Source: Cenococcum geophilum 1.58
Lineage: Eukaryota; Ascomycota; Dothideomycetes; Gloniales; Gloniaceae
Assembly: GCA_001692895.1 (NCBI GenBank)
Contig: KV748202.1
Coordinates: 1,612,001 to 1,676,000 of the forward strand
Length of the DNA: 64,000 nucleotides
Reading direction: 5' to 3'
The position numbers were made by a program, and so were the translations under genes. The notes beneath the pieces are model-generated. The model did not search any database. It worked only from the letters and a program-made list of their open reading frames with translations, and was not told the DNA's origin. Positions 43,382 to 55,442 of the stretch are shown piece after piece. Within the stretch, counting starts at the first letter, position 1; the number at the start of each line of letters is the position of its first letter.

Positions 43382-45230
43382 GCCCGCGAAGCCCTACTGC
43401 ACGCGTTCACGTCGCCGCGGGTGGAAACATCATCAGGAAATCGTTCCTTTTGATGGCCAAGTGCAGAGGCGATGGTAGAGAGCCGTCGCAGCGCGTGCAG
43501 CGCGCTGTCGCTGCGGTTCTGTGGTGTTGAGCTCGCGACGCGTACGCATCGCCCTTAACAACACCAGGAGCCTTACTGCCTCCGCTTAAGGCTCCTGCTC
43601 TACCACCTAGGGAGGCCTATTAAGGGAAACTGGGATATAAAAACCACCCGATGTACGACTACCTGGCTTATAGCTAGGCCCGAAACTGGCCTTATTATAG
43701 CTAGTCGACATAGACGCGTCCTAGTTATACAACAGGACACCCTTGGGCTTGCACTAGCTCTGAGATTGTAAAGGGATGCAGCGAGGGCGTAGGGAACCTC
43801 CTTTTATAAGAACTTGTTAAGGTTAACGCGTCGCAGATACCTTATACGAAACTTATTAAGGCCCTAAGGCCACCGTAAAGAACTTGTTAAGGCCCTGCCT
43901 AGAGAACTTGTTAAGGCCCCCCTACGAGGGCCTATCTGGTATCCGACACCTAGGTGACTTAGAAGAGGGTCTTAATAGGCATAGTACGCGCGACCTGGAC
44001 AGAGACGCGATAGCGACGTAATAGCGACGCGATGGCGACTAGACGGCTTAACGAGGTGGAAACATGGGCAAAGCTCTAGGTAGCGGAAACACAGGCCAGC
44101 TTTGACGGCCCTATGGCGTTTGACCTACGGTCGCAGGTGACTTATAGGAGGGTCTTAATAGGCGTGGTGCACGCAACCTGACGCATATATAAGGCGACTT
44201 AAAGGAGGGTCTTAATAGGCGTAGTGTACGCAACCTGATATATATATATGGGGGAGGCTATAGGGGAAATACAGGCTAGTTGGACGAGGTTGCGACAGTT
44301 AGAGATATAGGCCAGCTTATAAGAAGGGGGGACATAAGCTTGGTTAGTAGGAGAGGGGGAAGTAGGTTGCTTGGCACGGGACCTATTTTATGGCCCCCTT
44401 CTGTAAGACACGGTTGGCCTATTATAAGGAGACTCTTATAGGTAACGCGAAACGGGAACTGGCAGTAGTATAGGGTGTAGCGCCCCTATACTACTACAGC
44501 CTCCTATAGGGCGTAGTGCGTAGTAGCTACTGCTAGCTTTAGGGACCTTACCCCTTAGCTAGGCTTTAACCCCTAGTGCACCTAGTAGGTAGGCAGGATC
44601 ACATTTTAGCTGAAGAGACTACTACGTGGCTTAAGAGAACGGATGCGCGTGTTGGTGTACTAATAGATAGGACTGCTTGCTAGGGCAGTACGCTAGTAAG
44701 GTACGCTTAAGGAGTAAATAGGAGTTACTTAGGCGGGGGAGGCTTTTTAGCTAGGCCTTAACCGTAGAAGGTACCTAAGGCTTCTACATTACAGGATGTA
44801 GCTATGACGCCCTTATAGGATTACGTCAGTAGGCGCGTAAGATAGGAGTTGCGACCCCTGTAAATGGCAGCTTAAGCCTATATTGGCGGAAACAATAATA
44901 AGAGGCGTAAAACTAGAGGCTATGGAAGGCTCCTAAGCCGTATAAAAGCGTACTAACTCTAGGAGGAGACTCTTATATAGACTGCTAGGGGGCAGACTAG
45001 TACTTAGGTTAATCCTATTATAAGATACCCAAGAGAACTGGTGAAATTCCCCGTGTTATTAGTGGTAGCAGCTAACTGCTTATGGAAAGCCCTAAGCCCT
45101 AGGGCTTAGTAAGGGAAAGCTACTCAAAAACTAAGGTAGAGGCCTAGATAAGTAGGCATGTTGAACTCTACTATATAACTACCTGCCTAAAAAGACTAAA
45201 ACCAACCAAAAGAACCCTAAAAAACACCTA
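43382..45230 (+). promoter_or_regulatory. 5' leader of LINE L1 with subrepeats
   Basis: GC-rich with many intact CpA/TpG, unlike the ORFs. It contains four copies of AGAACTTGTTAAGGCCC-like units (43808-43920) and three copies of a roughly 50-bp unit with GGAGGGTCTTAATAGGCGT (about 43956, 44131, 44186). Such repeats are common in LINE internal promoters; promoter activity is inferred. Confidence 0.65.
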
Positions 45231-45599
45231 GAGAATCCCCCTAAGATATATGCATCGTAGGGGAGGTACATATTAAACGACGGTGGTTCGCACTCGCGCG
45301 CGTCCATTAAAACCACGCCTAGCAATAGCCCTCTATAATAAGAATGGGCGAATACTATACTATAAAGTGGAAAGACCTCTATTAAGAAGGCATCTAATAA
45401 AATATAAAGCCTATTAAACGCGTCTAGTATTTATAGTTGCGGGGGAGTAACCGTTAGCTATAACAAACTAATACTACTAGTAGAATGGCTCCGCTAGTCT
45501 AGCGAACCCTAGGCGCCCCTCTAGCAAACCCTTAACTAAATCCTTTAACGGTTAAGCAAAATTAAAAATAAATAAAACCCCTCCTTACTGGCGAACCGC

Positions 45600-46540
45600 A
45601 TCTAGGCCGCTATAGCTATATATCTATAGTATAGGGAACCTACCCCCCTAAAGACAATATCTGGGTATATAATTATAATATAACCAAATATAGAAAAAGT
45701 AGAGGGGCTTAGGGGATAATTAGAAATAGAAGTCCTTATAGAGATTTATAAAGAGGTTTATAACGCTATTATAGTCTAACACCTTAGGAGCGGAGATATT
45801 AGAGTTACCCTAAGGGACCAATAGGTAAAGGAATAAGCCGTTAGGGTAGGGGATAGGCTAGGAGAACGTATTAGCATAAAAGTGCTCTATAAAGATTACC
45901 CAGTTAAAGTCCTAGTGGTTCCCCTAAGCCTTAGGGTAGAAAAGGGACGCTAGGCGGATAATATAGCAACTATATATAAGATAGTAAAATAAATGGAACG
46001 CCTTATACTAGGACTTAAGATTACCCAAATCTAATAGCTTTAATAGGAAAATGTAAACTAAGTATATAATAAGAATAATAAAAGAATATAAGGGTCGCTA
46101 GAGACTTGCTAGGGAAACGCTAGTTAAACGTATAGCTCCCTTATCGTTAGCATATATATACTAGGAATATAAAAACTCCTTATTTAAAAAGGTATTATTA
46201 TAAATGGCCTTATATATAACGCAAGGCTTTATAACCATAGACTCCGCCTAAAATAATACTATTGCTATATATAATGGGGACACACCTAATCTATATGCGC
46301 AGCATAGGTGTGCTACGGCTACTGTGTAGGCCCCTATAATATAAGATAATGCTTAAATTAAGACTAAATAAAATGCGTAAACTGCTACCGAAGTATATAT
46401 AAGGCGTAGGAGAGAGTAGACTATATTAAATATAGGAGACGGAAGGTAAGGGCTTAATAGCTGCGGGAATAACTATACGCTAGGTTATATAAATGGAAAC
46501 AATAGGTGATAAGCTAGGGGGGCGCGGGTGCCTTTCTAGC
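45600..46540 (+). pseudogene. LINE L1 ORF1 (relic)
   Basis: Alignable to 27190-28069 in L3. The frame holds charged helical stretches (for example VKVLVVPLSLRVEK at about 45905-45945), as in the nucleic-acid-binding ORF1 of Tad1-type elements, but many stops remain. No zinc knuckle was confirmed. Assigned mainly by position. Confidence 0.5.
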
Positions 46541-47019
46541 GTTTCCTACCTTTAATACTAGGGGGCTAGGCTAGCTATCCTAAGCCTTAACGGGCTAGAA
46601 GCGACGCCGCGCGATGTCATTAAACTGTATAGGGATATAAGGGTTACAGGGGATATAAGGGAGAGGACGCCCTGTAGGAAGACCCTTATAGATAGCTACA
46701 GCAAGCTTAAGACCAGGATAATTAAGAATTAGACTTAATACGGTAAATATAACATTCGCAGCTAACTTTTAAAGGGTATATAGCTAACTAGTAAGAATAG
46801 GGGAAGAACCGGAGATAATAATAGATTTAGATATAGAAGTGCTAGTAGGAACATAAGATATAGGAATGGAAAGCTCTATATAAAATAAGTAGCAACTAGG
46901 GTGTAGATATAAGAGATAGAAGTTCTAAATATCCTAAAGAAAGTAGAAATAGAAGAAGCGAGGAATAAAAAAGAGGCGAAGGACCCTCGCCGGGGGTCCG
47001 CTACCTATTTATTATATAG

Positions 47020-49300
47020 TATAACTGCGGTAATATAAACTACCGTCTTGTAAGGCCTTTACTAGACAGCCTAGACCTAGAGAAACACTATATCCTTACT
47101 ATATAAGAGCCGTATTATAATGCCTACACATAATTAACATACTGCCCCTAAGGATTCTAGCTTCTATATAAACTAAAAGCAGCTACACGCGTATACTTTA
47201 TAATTAGCAAGGCTATTAGCCTATCCTTATAGTTATAGCAGGCAGTTAACCTAGATATTACAGTTATAATAATCCAGATATATAGGGGACTAGTATAGAT
47301 TATTAATATATATAACCCTAGGGTTAAAGGGGTCCCATAAATAGAGAATATTATATTAGCGATAAGCTTACTAGAAACTAAAGGCATAGAGTTTATCCTA
47401 TTAAAAGATATAAACCTCTACTACCCGCGGTAAGGGGGTATTTATATTGCTACTAAACAATAGGTAGAGTGCCTACTAGGAGCTATAGACACCTGGGGCC
47501 TTAAGCTAGCCACCCCCCTAAAAGCAATTATATGGCAATAAGGCACCGCTAGAAGTATAATTAACCTTATATTTATGGACAAAGGCCTATACTAGAGACT
47601 TAAAAGGTACAACCCTAAAGAAGAATAGGTACTTGCTTTAGACCATATCCCTATTTAGATATAGCTAGATCTGGATATTAAGGCGTAACCTAATAGTAAA
47701 AGATACGTAATAAAAAAGCTTAAGATAGACAGCTTTTTTAGTATAGTTAAACAACAACTTTAAGACCTAAAAGAAATCTACCCAATACTAAACAAGCGAG
47801 GCTTATTAGCTACCCCTAAGGAAATCAACCAAAGACTAAAAAGGATTTAAGTAGCAATTAAAAACGGGCTAGAAGAGTACTGCCCGGTCTTAAAACCGGG
47901 CCCCTATACACAACATATATGGTCCGTATAATACGCGGTTCTTATCGCTAGCTAATAATAAGTAAGAAGAAAATATATAAGTAGCTATAATCCTAAAGAC
48001 GAGAGATAATATAAAGATACAAGAAACCAGCTAAAAAATACCCTAAAAAAAGAAGTAAGGAATAGCTGGAGATGGTTTATAAATAAGCATACTATTAACC
48101 CAAGCCTCCCCCATAATAAAGGTCTCTAAAGGATAGCAAAATAGGTAAAGAAAAAGGCGGGACGCCTAGTAGAAGACCTACACCTTCCGCCCCTACGAAG
48201 ACTAGGTAAATCACTAGCCATAAGCGACAATAATAAGAAGGTAAAGATCCTTATAAAAAGATTTTTCCCTTAATTAGCTTTAGTAGACCTTAGCAATATC
48301 ACAGGCGAAGCACTAGTGACTTGCCTAAGGGTTAACAGCAATATAGTAACTGAAGAAATAACCAGAACTATTAGCCGCCTTTTAAATAATATAGCACTAG
48401 GACTAGATAGGATCCTAAATAAAGCCCTAAAGACCTGCGGACTACTAATAGCACTTTAGCTTACGGATGTAGCTAGAGTATACTTTGTAATAGGCTACTA
48501 CCTAAGACTTAGAAGAGCTATAACAACGTTTATCCTATATAAAGAAGGTAAAGCAGACTACTTATTTCTAGGGAGCTACCGCCCTATTACCCTAGAGAAT
48601 ACCCTTAATAAGATCTTAGAAAGGGTAATAGCGGATTATATAGTAGATATAGCTAAGTAATACGCCCTACTACTATAAAGCTAAATAGGGGTAAGAAAGA
48701 ACCGCTTAATACTATTAGCACTTACGCTACTCGCTGCTACCATTAAATCTACATAGGCGATGCGAAAGGACTTTATAGTATTAATACTTAGCCTAGATAT
48801 TAGTGGCGCCTATAATAATGTACCCTATAAGCGTCTCTTATATATCCTTAGGGCAAAAGGCTTTCTAGAATGGATTATATAATTTGTTTAAGGGTTTATA
48901 GGTTAAAAAGAAATATTATTAATCTTTAGCGGATACTAAAGCTTCCCTATTACAGTTGCAATAGGAATACTATAAGAATTACCCCTCTCGCCTATACTCT
49001 TCCTTTTCTTTATAAGTAACCTACTTAACTCCTTTAAAAAAGGGGCGACCTAGGGAATAGGCTTCGTTAATAACATAAACCTAATTATATACGGGCTAAC
49101 AGCTATAGAGAATTATAGAATACTAGAGAAAGCTTATAATACCTATATAGAATAGGTAAAACGATATAGAGTTTAATTCTTACTAGAGAAATACCAGCTA
49201 ATTTATTTTATAAGAAAACGCAACTAATCTACAGATCTCTAGCATATAATCCGCATTTAAGGCTTTAGGGGTTAACCAGTTTAGAGCCTAAGAGTATTAG
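47020..49300 (+). pseudogene. LINE L1 ORF2: AP endonuclease and reverse transcriptase (relic)
   Basis: Endonuclease blocks: ILTI-EPYYNAYTH (about 47090-47130), IINIYNPRVKGVP (about 47300-47337) and the LDHIPI motif (about 47640-47660) with the catalytic Asp and His. RT blocks: YRPITLENTLNKILERVI (about 48578-48632), LILSLDISGAYNNVP (about 48780-48825), LPLSPILFLFFISNLL (about 48978-49025) and GFVNNINLII (about 49060-49090). In the last, the catalytic FVDD has become Val-Asn-Asn. Residues changed and stops gained all fit RIP. Confidence 0.8.
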
Positions 49301-50715
49301 GAGTATAGGTAGATAGTAAGCTCTAGTAGAGCGTATATGCGGTATAAGCGGCCCATAAGGGCTAAGTATAGTATATTACATTATCTAGGATTGTTAACTC
49401 TATATAGGGTCTATGCTTTTAGAGGTCACGCCTACTATATATAGTAGTTGTCCGGCTAACTATAACGTATAGGTCTAGTATTTGGGCCATTAGAGAATCT
49501 AAGAAAGGCCCCCCTAAATTACTCCTTAAACTACTCTAAAAGGTCTAAATAGCTTACCTCTAGAGTATAATAGGCGGATATAAGCGAACGGCTATAGCAC
49601 TACTTAAGAAGGAAGCTAATATTCCCCCTATATAACTATATATTAAAGCTGCTATAATATAAAGGGTATAAAAGAAACGTAACTATAATGTTATAAAGTA
49701 TATTAAGATACGCCTAAATAAACTATAGAGGGACCCTAGGGCGCCTTATAGGAGAATAAACTAATAACCCTAAAGTAGGGAAGATATATTGGAGAAATAG
49801 GTAAAGAAAGTAGAAGAAGAATGGCGCTGCTTTAGGGCCTAGGCCTATATAGAGGAGGAAGGGAGACGCGTAAGAGGCTAGTAAAGATAATAGTAAGAGA
49901 GAGAAAGGAGCTAAAGTAGAGCATAAAAGAACGCTAGGAAACNATNTACCGNAATATAATACTGGCTNNACTAACGCTANANAGGTATATNGGAGTTAAA
50001 GGTANAGAGGCTAACTAAGGCAAGAGGAACCTAAGCCGTAGTATGGTTAACGTTATAGGGGGTAAACACTCTAGAGCTCTAAGAAGGCCTAATAAAGGTA
50101 GAAAATATAATAGTAATACTCTTAAGAACAGGAATAATAGGATTAAAAGACTAGCTTTACTAGGTGGGTATCCTAGTAAGTAGCCTAAGATATAAATATA
50201 GCTGGCTAAGACAGACACCAAAATATATAATACTATTATGCCCCTTACACACTAACTAAGAAGTAATACTCTTAGTAGCTAGTATAGAGAACTATAAGAT
50301 ACTGCTCTTAATATAAAAAGGCCTTAAGGCGGTTACCTAGTAGCTTATTAGCTAAAATATACTAAACTAGTTCTAGGTTATAAAGGAAATAGTAATAAAG
50401 GGCGGGAGGGTAAGCAATGGGCGCCCCCTAATAACTCTATAGTAGTAGAGTAAAGTTTATAATACTAGCGCGTCCGTAGGCTTGTTACGGCAGTAGTGGT
50501 TCCTAAGAAGGTTAAAAAGTAAGGTAGTAGGAGTACTACTGGTGACTCGCAGGCGCCTTATAGGCGAGTCCTAAAAGGCAGGGAGATAGATTACGGGGTT
50601 TTCTCAAATAGAGTTTTCTCCCTATATGTATATAAGGAGTAGTCCGCGTAGGCCTAATAGGGATCCAAATCGGACGTTAAGCAATAAATTATTATTATTA
50701 TTAATTAAATCCGTA

Positions 50716-52246
50716 TTTATAAAGGAGATAAGAAGTATATAGCATTCTGTATATAATAGGGACTTTTTAAATACCTAGTAATACTATTTAGTATAAAGAA
50801 CGGTCCTAGTATATTTTAGTAATATATTAATAATACGCTTTGCGAATTCCTTAATATATTTATTACTGCGTATATTAATAATATCTTAATCCATTTATCT
50901 TTACTTCCCAACTATTAAAAGTACATTTAAATAGTCCTTAAGCGCCTATAAAACGCGGGCTTATAATATAATATTAAGAAATATAAGTTCTATACATCTA
51001 AAGTTACGTACTTAGGCCTAATTATATCCTATAATAGAATTAAAATAAACCTTAAGAAAATTACTATAATTATAAACTAGGAAAGTTCTAGTAGTATATA
51101 AAATATTTAAGGATTTATAGAATTTATTAATTTTTATTATTAATTTATTAATTACTTCTTAAAATTATTTAGCTATTAGTAAACTTAATAAGGAAAAATA
51201 TAAATAAGCTTTTAATAACCTAAAATATCGTTTTATAACTACTCTAATTTTTACCTACTTTAATCTAGACTTTAAATATATTATTAAAACAGATTATCTA
51301 ATTATATACTAGGAGGAGTGTTATTATAATATAATAAGAACGGCAAGCTATACCTAGTAGCCTTTCTCTCCTAAAAACTTACCCCTACTAAATTAAACTA
51401 TAAGATTTATAATAAGTAACTGCTTATAATTATTAAGTATTTTAAATAATAGCGTTTAAAAATTAAAGAATTATTATTCCTAATACGCGTATTAACGGAC
51501 TATAAAAACCTATAGTGCTTTATAACTATAAAGCAATTAATATAACGCTAAATTTATTAGGCCAAATACCTCTTATAATTTAACTTTAAGATTATATACT
51601 AACCTAGCAAACTTAATTAGAAGCCTAACTTATTAATATAATAATTATAGGACTTATTTGCTAACGCCTTTAATAAACGGATTATAAATTAATTATAAAT
51701 TCTACTATCCCCTAAACGCTTTAAGAAACTACGTCCTATATTTTTAAATGCGGAGCTTAATTGGAATAAATTGGAAATTAATAAGTATAATATAGAAATT
51801 AATAAATTAATAGAGTATAAATATAAGAATGACCCCTAAATAGTAGATATAATAAAAGCAATTTAAATAGGGAAACGGTAATATAAGGATATTATACTCA
51901 CTAAATGCGAAATCCGTAATAATTGGTTATACTATTAATAAAAGATAGTAGTCCTAAATTCCAAACCCTTATAATTTAAAATACTTAAATTTATATATAA
52001 TTCCCCTATAATAGGGCATCTTAGTTATATAAAGACCTATAAAATTATCTAATAAGTATACTACTGGCCTGTAATATATAAAAATATATATAAATATATA
52101 AAAATATATTTAAGTATATAGAATATGCGTATATAGGAAGACCTCTTATATAAAGAAGTAAGGAGTACTTTAACCGTTGTTAATTTTAATATAAAGATAG
52201 CAAGATATTTTAATTAATTTAATAGTTAACTTACCTAATAGTAATA
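50716..52246 (+). pseudogene. Element A2 RT C-terminal part, RNase H and integrase zinc region (relic)
   Basis: Resumes after the LINE. The RT box reads Tyr-Ile-Asn-Asn at about 50871-50882. RNase H lies at about 51280-51480. The integrase N-terminal region (about 51990-52130) precedes the inserted LINE fragment. Confidence 0.72.
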
Positions 52247-52257
52247 GGTTTATAAAT

Positions 52258-53394
52258 CTAGGGCCCTATATAGAAATCATAGACGCAGAACTTTACGCAG
52301 TCTATAGGGCCCTAGAACACCTAAAATAATAAAGACTAGAAGAGAAACAGGTTTATATCTTTATAGATAGCCAAGCGGCTATTAAGAGATTACAGCTTAA
52401 TTCTCTTACAGGGGGACAAGAACTAGTCTTTAAAATTACGCAAAGCTGTTCCTATTTAGCTAGTAAGAGGGTCTCTATTAACTTCTATTGGGTTCCTAGC
52501 CATCTAGGAATCTATAGAAACGAAATAGCAGATAAGCTAGCTAAAAAGGGCCTTTCTAGAAGAAAACTACAATCTTCTTATACTTCTTTGGCCTACCTAG
52601 GGAGACGAGCAAGAGAAAAGATACTAGAATAGTGGAAAGACAATTAGCAACAGAATAAAAGCAAAGGAAAACACTATACTAGAATCTGTAAAGGAAACTA
52701 CCCTTTTTCTTTTAAAGCCCCTAAGGATAAATATTCTAAAAGGCTATAATCAGCTTTCTTTTAACTAAAACTAGGAAAAGGCTTTTTTAAATCCTTCTCT
52801 AAAACAATATGGAAGGATAAAGAAGGTAGATGCTTTAGGGACTATACTACGGTACAAACCCCTACGTATCTCCTACTAGAATGTAGACTATATTGGGAAG
52901 ATAGAAAGGAAATATAAAGATAAATAGACTCTTCTCTCTCCTTAAAGAAGCTTTTTTGCACAAAGAAAGGAAGAGGGGCGCTTTTTTTTATTCCTAAGTA
53001 GGACAAAAATAGCTACTAGAAAGTGGCTAAGAGCAGTAGGATCTCTAGAAGGAGGTAACTCCTACTAGAGTTCTAGTAGATAGACTATAGAAAACAAAAG
53101 GATAGAAATAAACTACAAATAGGATAGGGACAGGCGTTAGGTTTACTTATTTCGATTTTTTTTTTCTACTATTTTCCTACCGTTTTCTCACTACCTAATA
53201 GTTGTTAGCAACCTAGTACTTACTAGAAAGCTATAAATCCCTAGCCTAAGGATTTATAAACTAATAGAATATAGTTACTAGTATATATTAAGCTGCCTAG
53301 AAAGGATTCATGTATATAGAACTATAGCGCTATAGCCTAGAGGCTGCATGCGCAGTATTATACGTAGTATAATATAATGGTTATAAAAAAAAAA
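52258..53394 (+). mobile_element. LINE fragment Lb with RNase H domain and poly(A) tail
   Basis: 1.14-kb 5'-truncated non-LTR element of a different family from L1. It has a 10-A tail (53385-53394) and flanking duplications of about 11 bp (52247-52257, 53395-53405; one mismatch). The frame from 52258 shows an RNase H domain: DAELYAVYRALEHL with the catalytic Glu, YIFIDSQAAI with Asp, FYWVPSHLG, and NEIADKLAKKG with Asp. The first catalytic Asp lies before the truncation. Stops are few, so RIP is mild compared with A2 around it. Element A shows the empty site. Confidence 0.85.
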
Positions 53395-53405
53395 GGGTTA
53401 TAAAT

Positions 53406-54540
53406 ATTATAGTAGTTATTAACTATTTTATAAAAATGCGATATATAATTCCTATAGACTTAATTAATATAATATTAGTAGCCGAATATTTTATTAAGTA
53501 CGTCTTTAAGCTATATAGACTTCCTAATTTAATAACATCCAATTACAGAAGCTAGTTCGTTTTAGACTTCTAGTAAGCCCTATATAAATAATTAAGTATA
53601 TAAATATAACTTTTAACTATATTTTATTTAGAGATAGATAGTTAAACTAAAATTATAAACGCGATTATAGAATAATACCTATAAATATACTACTCCTACC
53701 TATAAGACGACTGGGAAAAGTGGCTACGTTTAGTTAAGTTTACTGCGAATAATATAAAAAATAAATTAATAGGCATAATACTGTTTTACGCAACCTATAA
53801 ATAAGACCCTTAACTTAGATTTAAACTATAACCTAAAATTAATATAATAGAACCTATAATTAAGAGAATTTAACTAATTAACGCGTATAACTTCGCTAAT
53901 TAAATAAAGTAGTTAACGGAGCTTTTATAAAGTAAATTAGCGTACGCTTAAATAGTATAGGAATAGTATATAAATAAAGGACGAGATCCCGCGTAGGACT
54001 TTAAGGAAGGTAATATAGTTTACCTAAATATATAAAATCTAAAGACTTAATAACCCTTAAAGAAACTTAATTAGAATTTTATAGGCCTATACTAAATTAA
54101 GAAGAGACTAAGCCTATATACTTATAAGCTTAAACTATTAACTAAGATAAAAAATATATCTAACGTTTTATATAAGCTTACTATAACCTTTAAAGGGTAA
54201 ACCTATAACTTGTAAAGTGCTACCGCTACCTCTTATAATTATTAATAACGGTAATAGTTCTTACTTTATTAACTTAATTAACGATATATAATAGAAAATA
54301 TAATTTAAATAATTTAAACTCCTTATTAAGTGGGAAGGATATAAAATATAAACTTAGGAAACCTATAACTAGATTAAGACTAACATACCTTCCCTAGTAA
54401 AAGAATTCTATAAAAACTATCCTTTATAGCCTACTTTGGCTAGATAGACATAATATAAAGATAAATAACTACTACCTAATACAAATACACGAAACATAAT
54501 AGTAGGAAGCTTAAAATTAAAAAGAACTTAAAATATATTA
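53406..54540 (+). pseudogene. Element A2 integrase core and chromodomain (relic)
   Basis: The integrase core and C-terminal domain run to about 54200. A chromodomain follows at about 54290-54430, with LLIKWEGYK and then a Trp/stop-rich end. It aligns with the reverse-strand segment 962-1980 of element A. Confidence 0.75.
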
Positions 54541-54565
54541 TAGCGTTTATAATATAATTACGTAA

Positions 54566-54790
54566 TATATAAAATATTAAGGAACTTTAACTACTAGTTA
54601 AAGTTATCTAATTAGTTAGATTTTCCTTGCTAAGACCTACTATAAAGATATTAGTTCTGCTTACTGCCTTAACTAAGCCAATAGCGATTTTCTATCCTAG
54701 GGATAGAAAATCCTAATTAGCTTATTTAATAATAGAATTAGTAAAACTCTATACCGCCACCTAACGTAACTATATAAACGTAATAAGTAA
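54566..54790 (+). repeat. Hairpin modules X and Y in the 3' UTR of element A2
   Basis: About 220 bp absent from element A at the corresponding place. It holds AACTTTAAC-TACTA-GTTAAAGTT (54583-54605) and a perfect 12-bp-stem hairpin GATTTTCTATCC-TAG-GGATAGAAAATC (54686-54712). CGTAA flanks both sides, a possible target duplication, so this may be an inserted element. Confidence 0.65.
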
Positions 54791-54832
54791 TAAGTCTTAA
54801 CTAAATTAAATTATTTTAAACCTTTAGGGTAC

Positions 54833-55110
54833 TATAATAGGACTAGCCTAGTTATAGTAGGAACGTCTTAGTAAAATACTTAATAGACAAATTCTAATAC
54901 TTAATCTAAATTCTGCTAAATTCTACTAGCTTAATTAACTTCTGCTAAGTTCTGCTAGATCTATTAAATTCTATTAAAGTCTATTAAAGACCGCGTGCGT
55001 ATATATATACACATTAACTACTAAGCCCCTAACTATTTAATTATATAATTCTCTTATTATTCCTTTCTCTTCTTTATATAATGTCTTATTCTTAGCGAGA
55101 GCTATATACC
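54833..55110 (+). repeat. 3' LTR of element A2, cut by element C
   Basis: Matches the first 280 bp or so of 40684-41036, ending at GCTATATACC where element C begins. Confidence 0.85.
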
Positions 55111-55422
55111 TATAAGGGATATTATTTCAGACACCTTGAGTTGCCCTTAGGACAACCCCCGGACGCCCCTTAAATAGTTACCGGTCACGTGCCGGAGGCA
55201 CGTGCCCGTAGTATATAGTCTCTACAATCCTAGAGGCCTTACCTCCTTAAGGATTTGTCTCTCTTACTAATCTATCCTGTTCTAATCGTGTCCTTATAGC
55301 CCCTTATCTACAAAATCCCTTTACATTTAAATCCTTCCTACTTCTTTTTAAAAGGGCAGTCGGCTTTAAGGACCAGATTATTTATTTACATCTTTTGTTT
55401 ATAACTACTATCCTCCCTTAAA
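55111..55422 (+). repeat. 5' LTR of element C
   Basis: Starts TATAAGGGATATTATT. The right limit, CCTCCCTTA, is inferred from the complementary end. It contains a CACGTGCC-GGA-GGCACGTG hairpin (55186-55204) carrying two CACGTG E-box motifs. Confidence 0.75.
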
Positions 55423-55442
55423 AATCTCGCGATAACCTAAAT

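Larger units (their letters stand above)
43382..50700 (+). mobile_element. LINE copy L1 (Tad1-like), apparently full length
   Basis: 7.3-kb non-LTR retrotransposon with a 15-bp target duplication TTAATTAAATCCGTA (43367-43381, 50701-50715) and a (TTA)n 3' tail instead of poly(A). Parts: GC-rich leader with subrepeats (43382-45230), ORF1 (about 45600-46540), and ORF2 with AP endonuclease (about 47020-47700) and RT (about 48500-49100). The copies at 1995-5686 and 26800-28069 belong to the same family. Confidence 0.9.
40684..55110 (+). mobile_element. Element A2: Ty3/Gypsy chromovirus, same family as A
   Basis: Forward element with a 5' LTR (40684-41036) and a 3' LTR (54833-55110, cut by element C). 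Gag, PR, RT, RNase H, integrase and chromodomain follow in order, with a full-length LINE (43382-50700) in the RT and a LINE fragment (52258-53394) in the integrase. Heavily RIP-altered. It serves as the reference for joining the pieces of element A. Confidence 0.88.
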
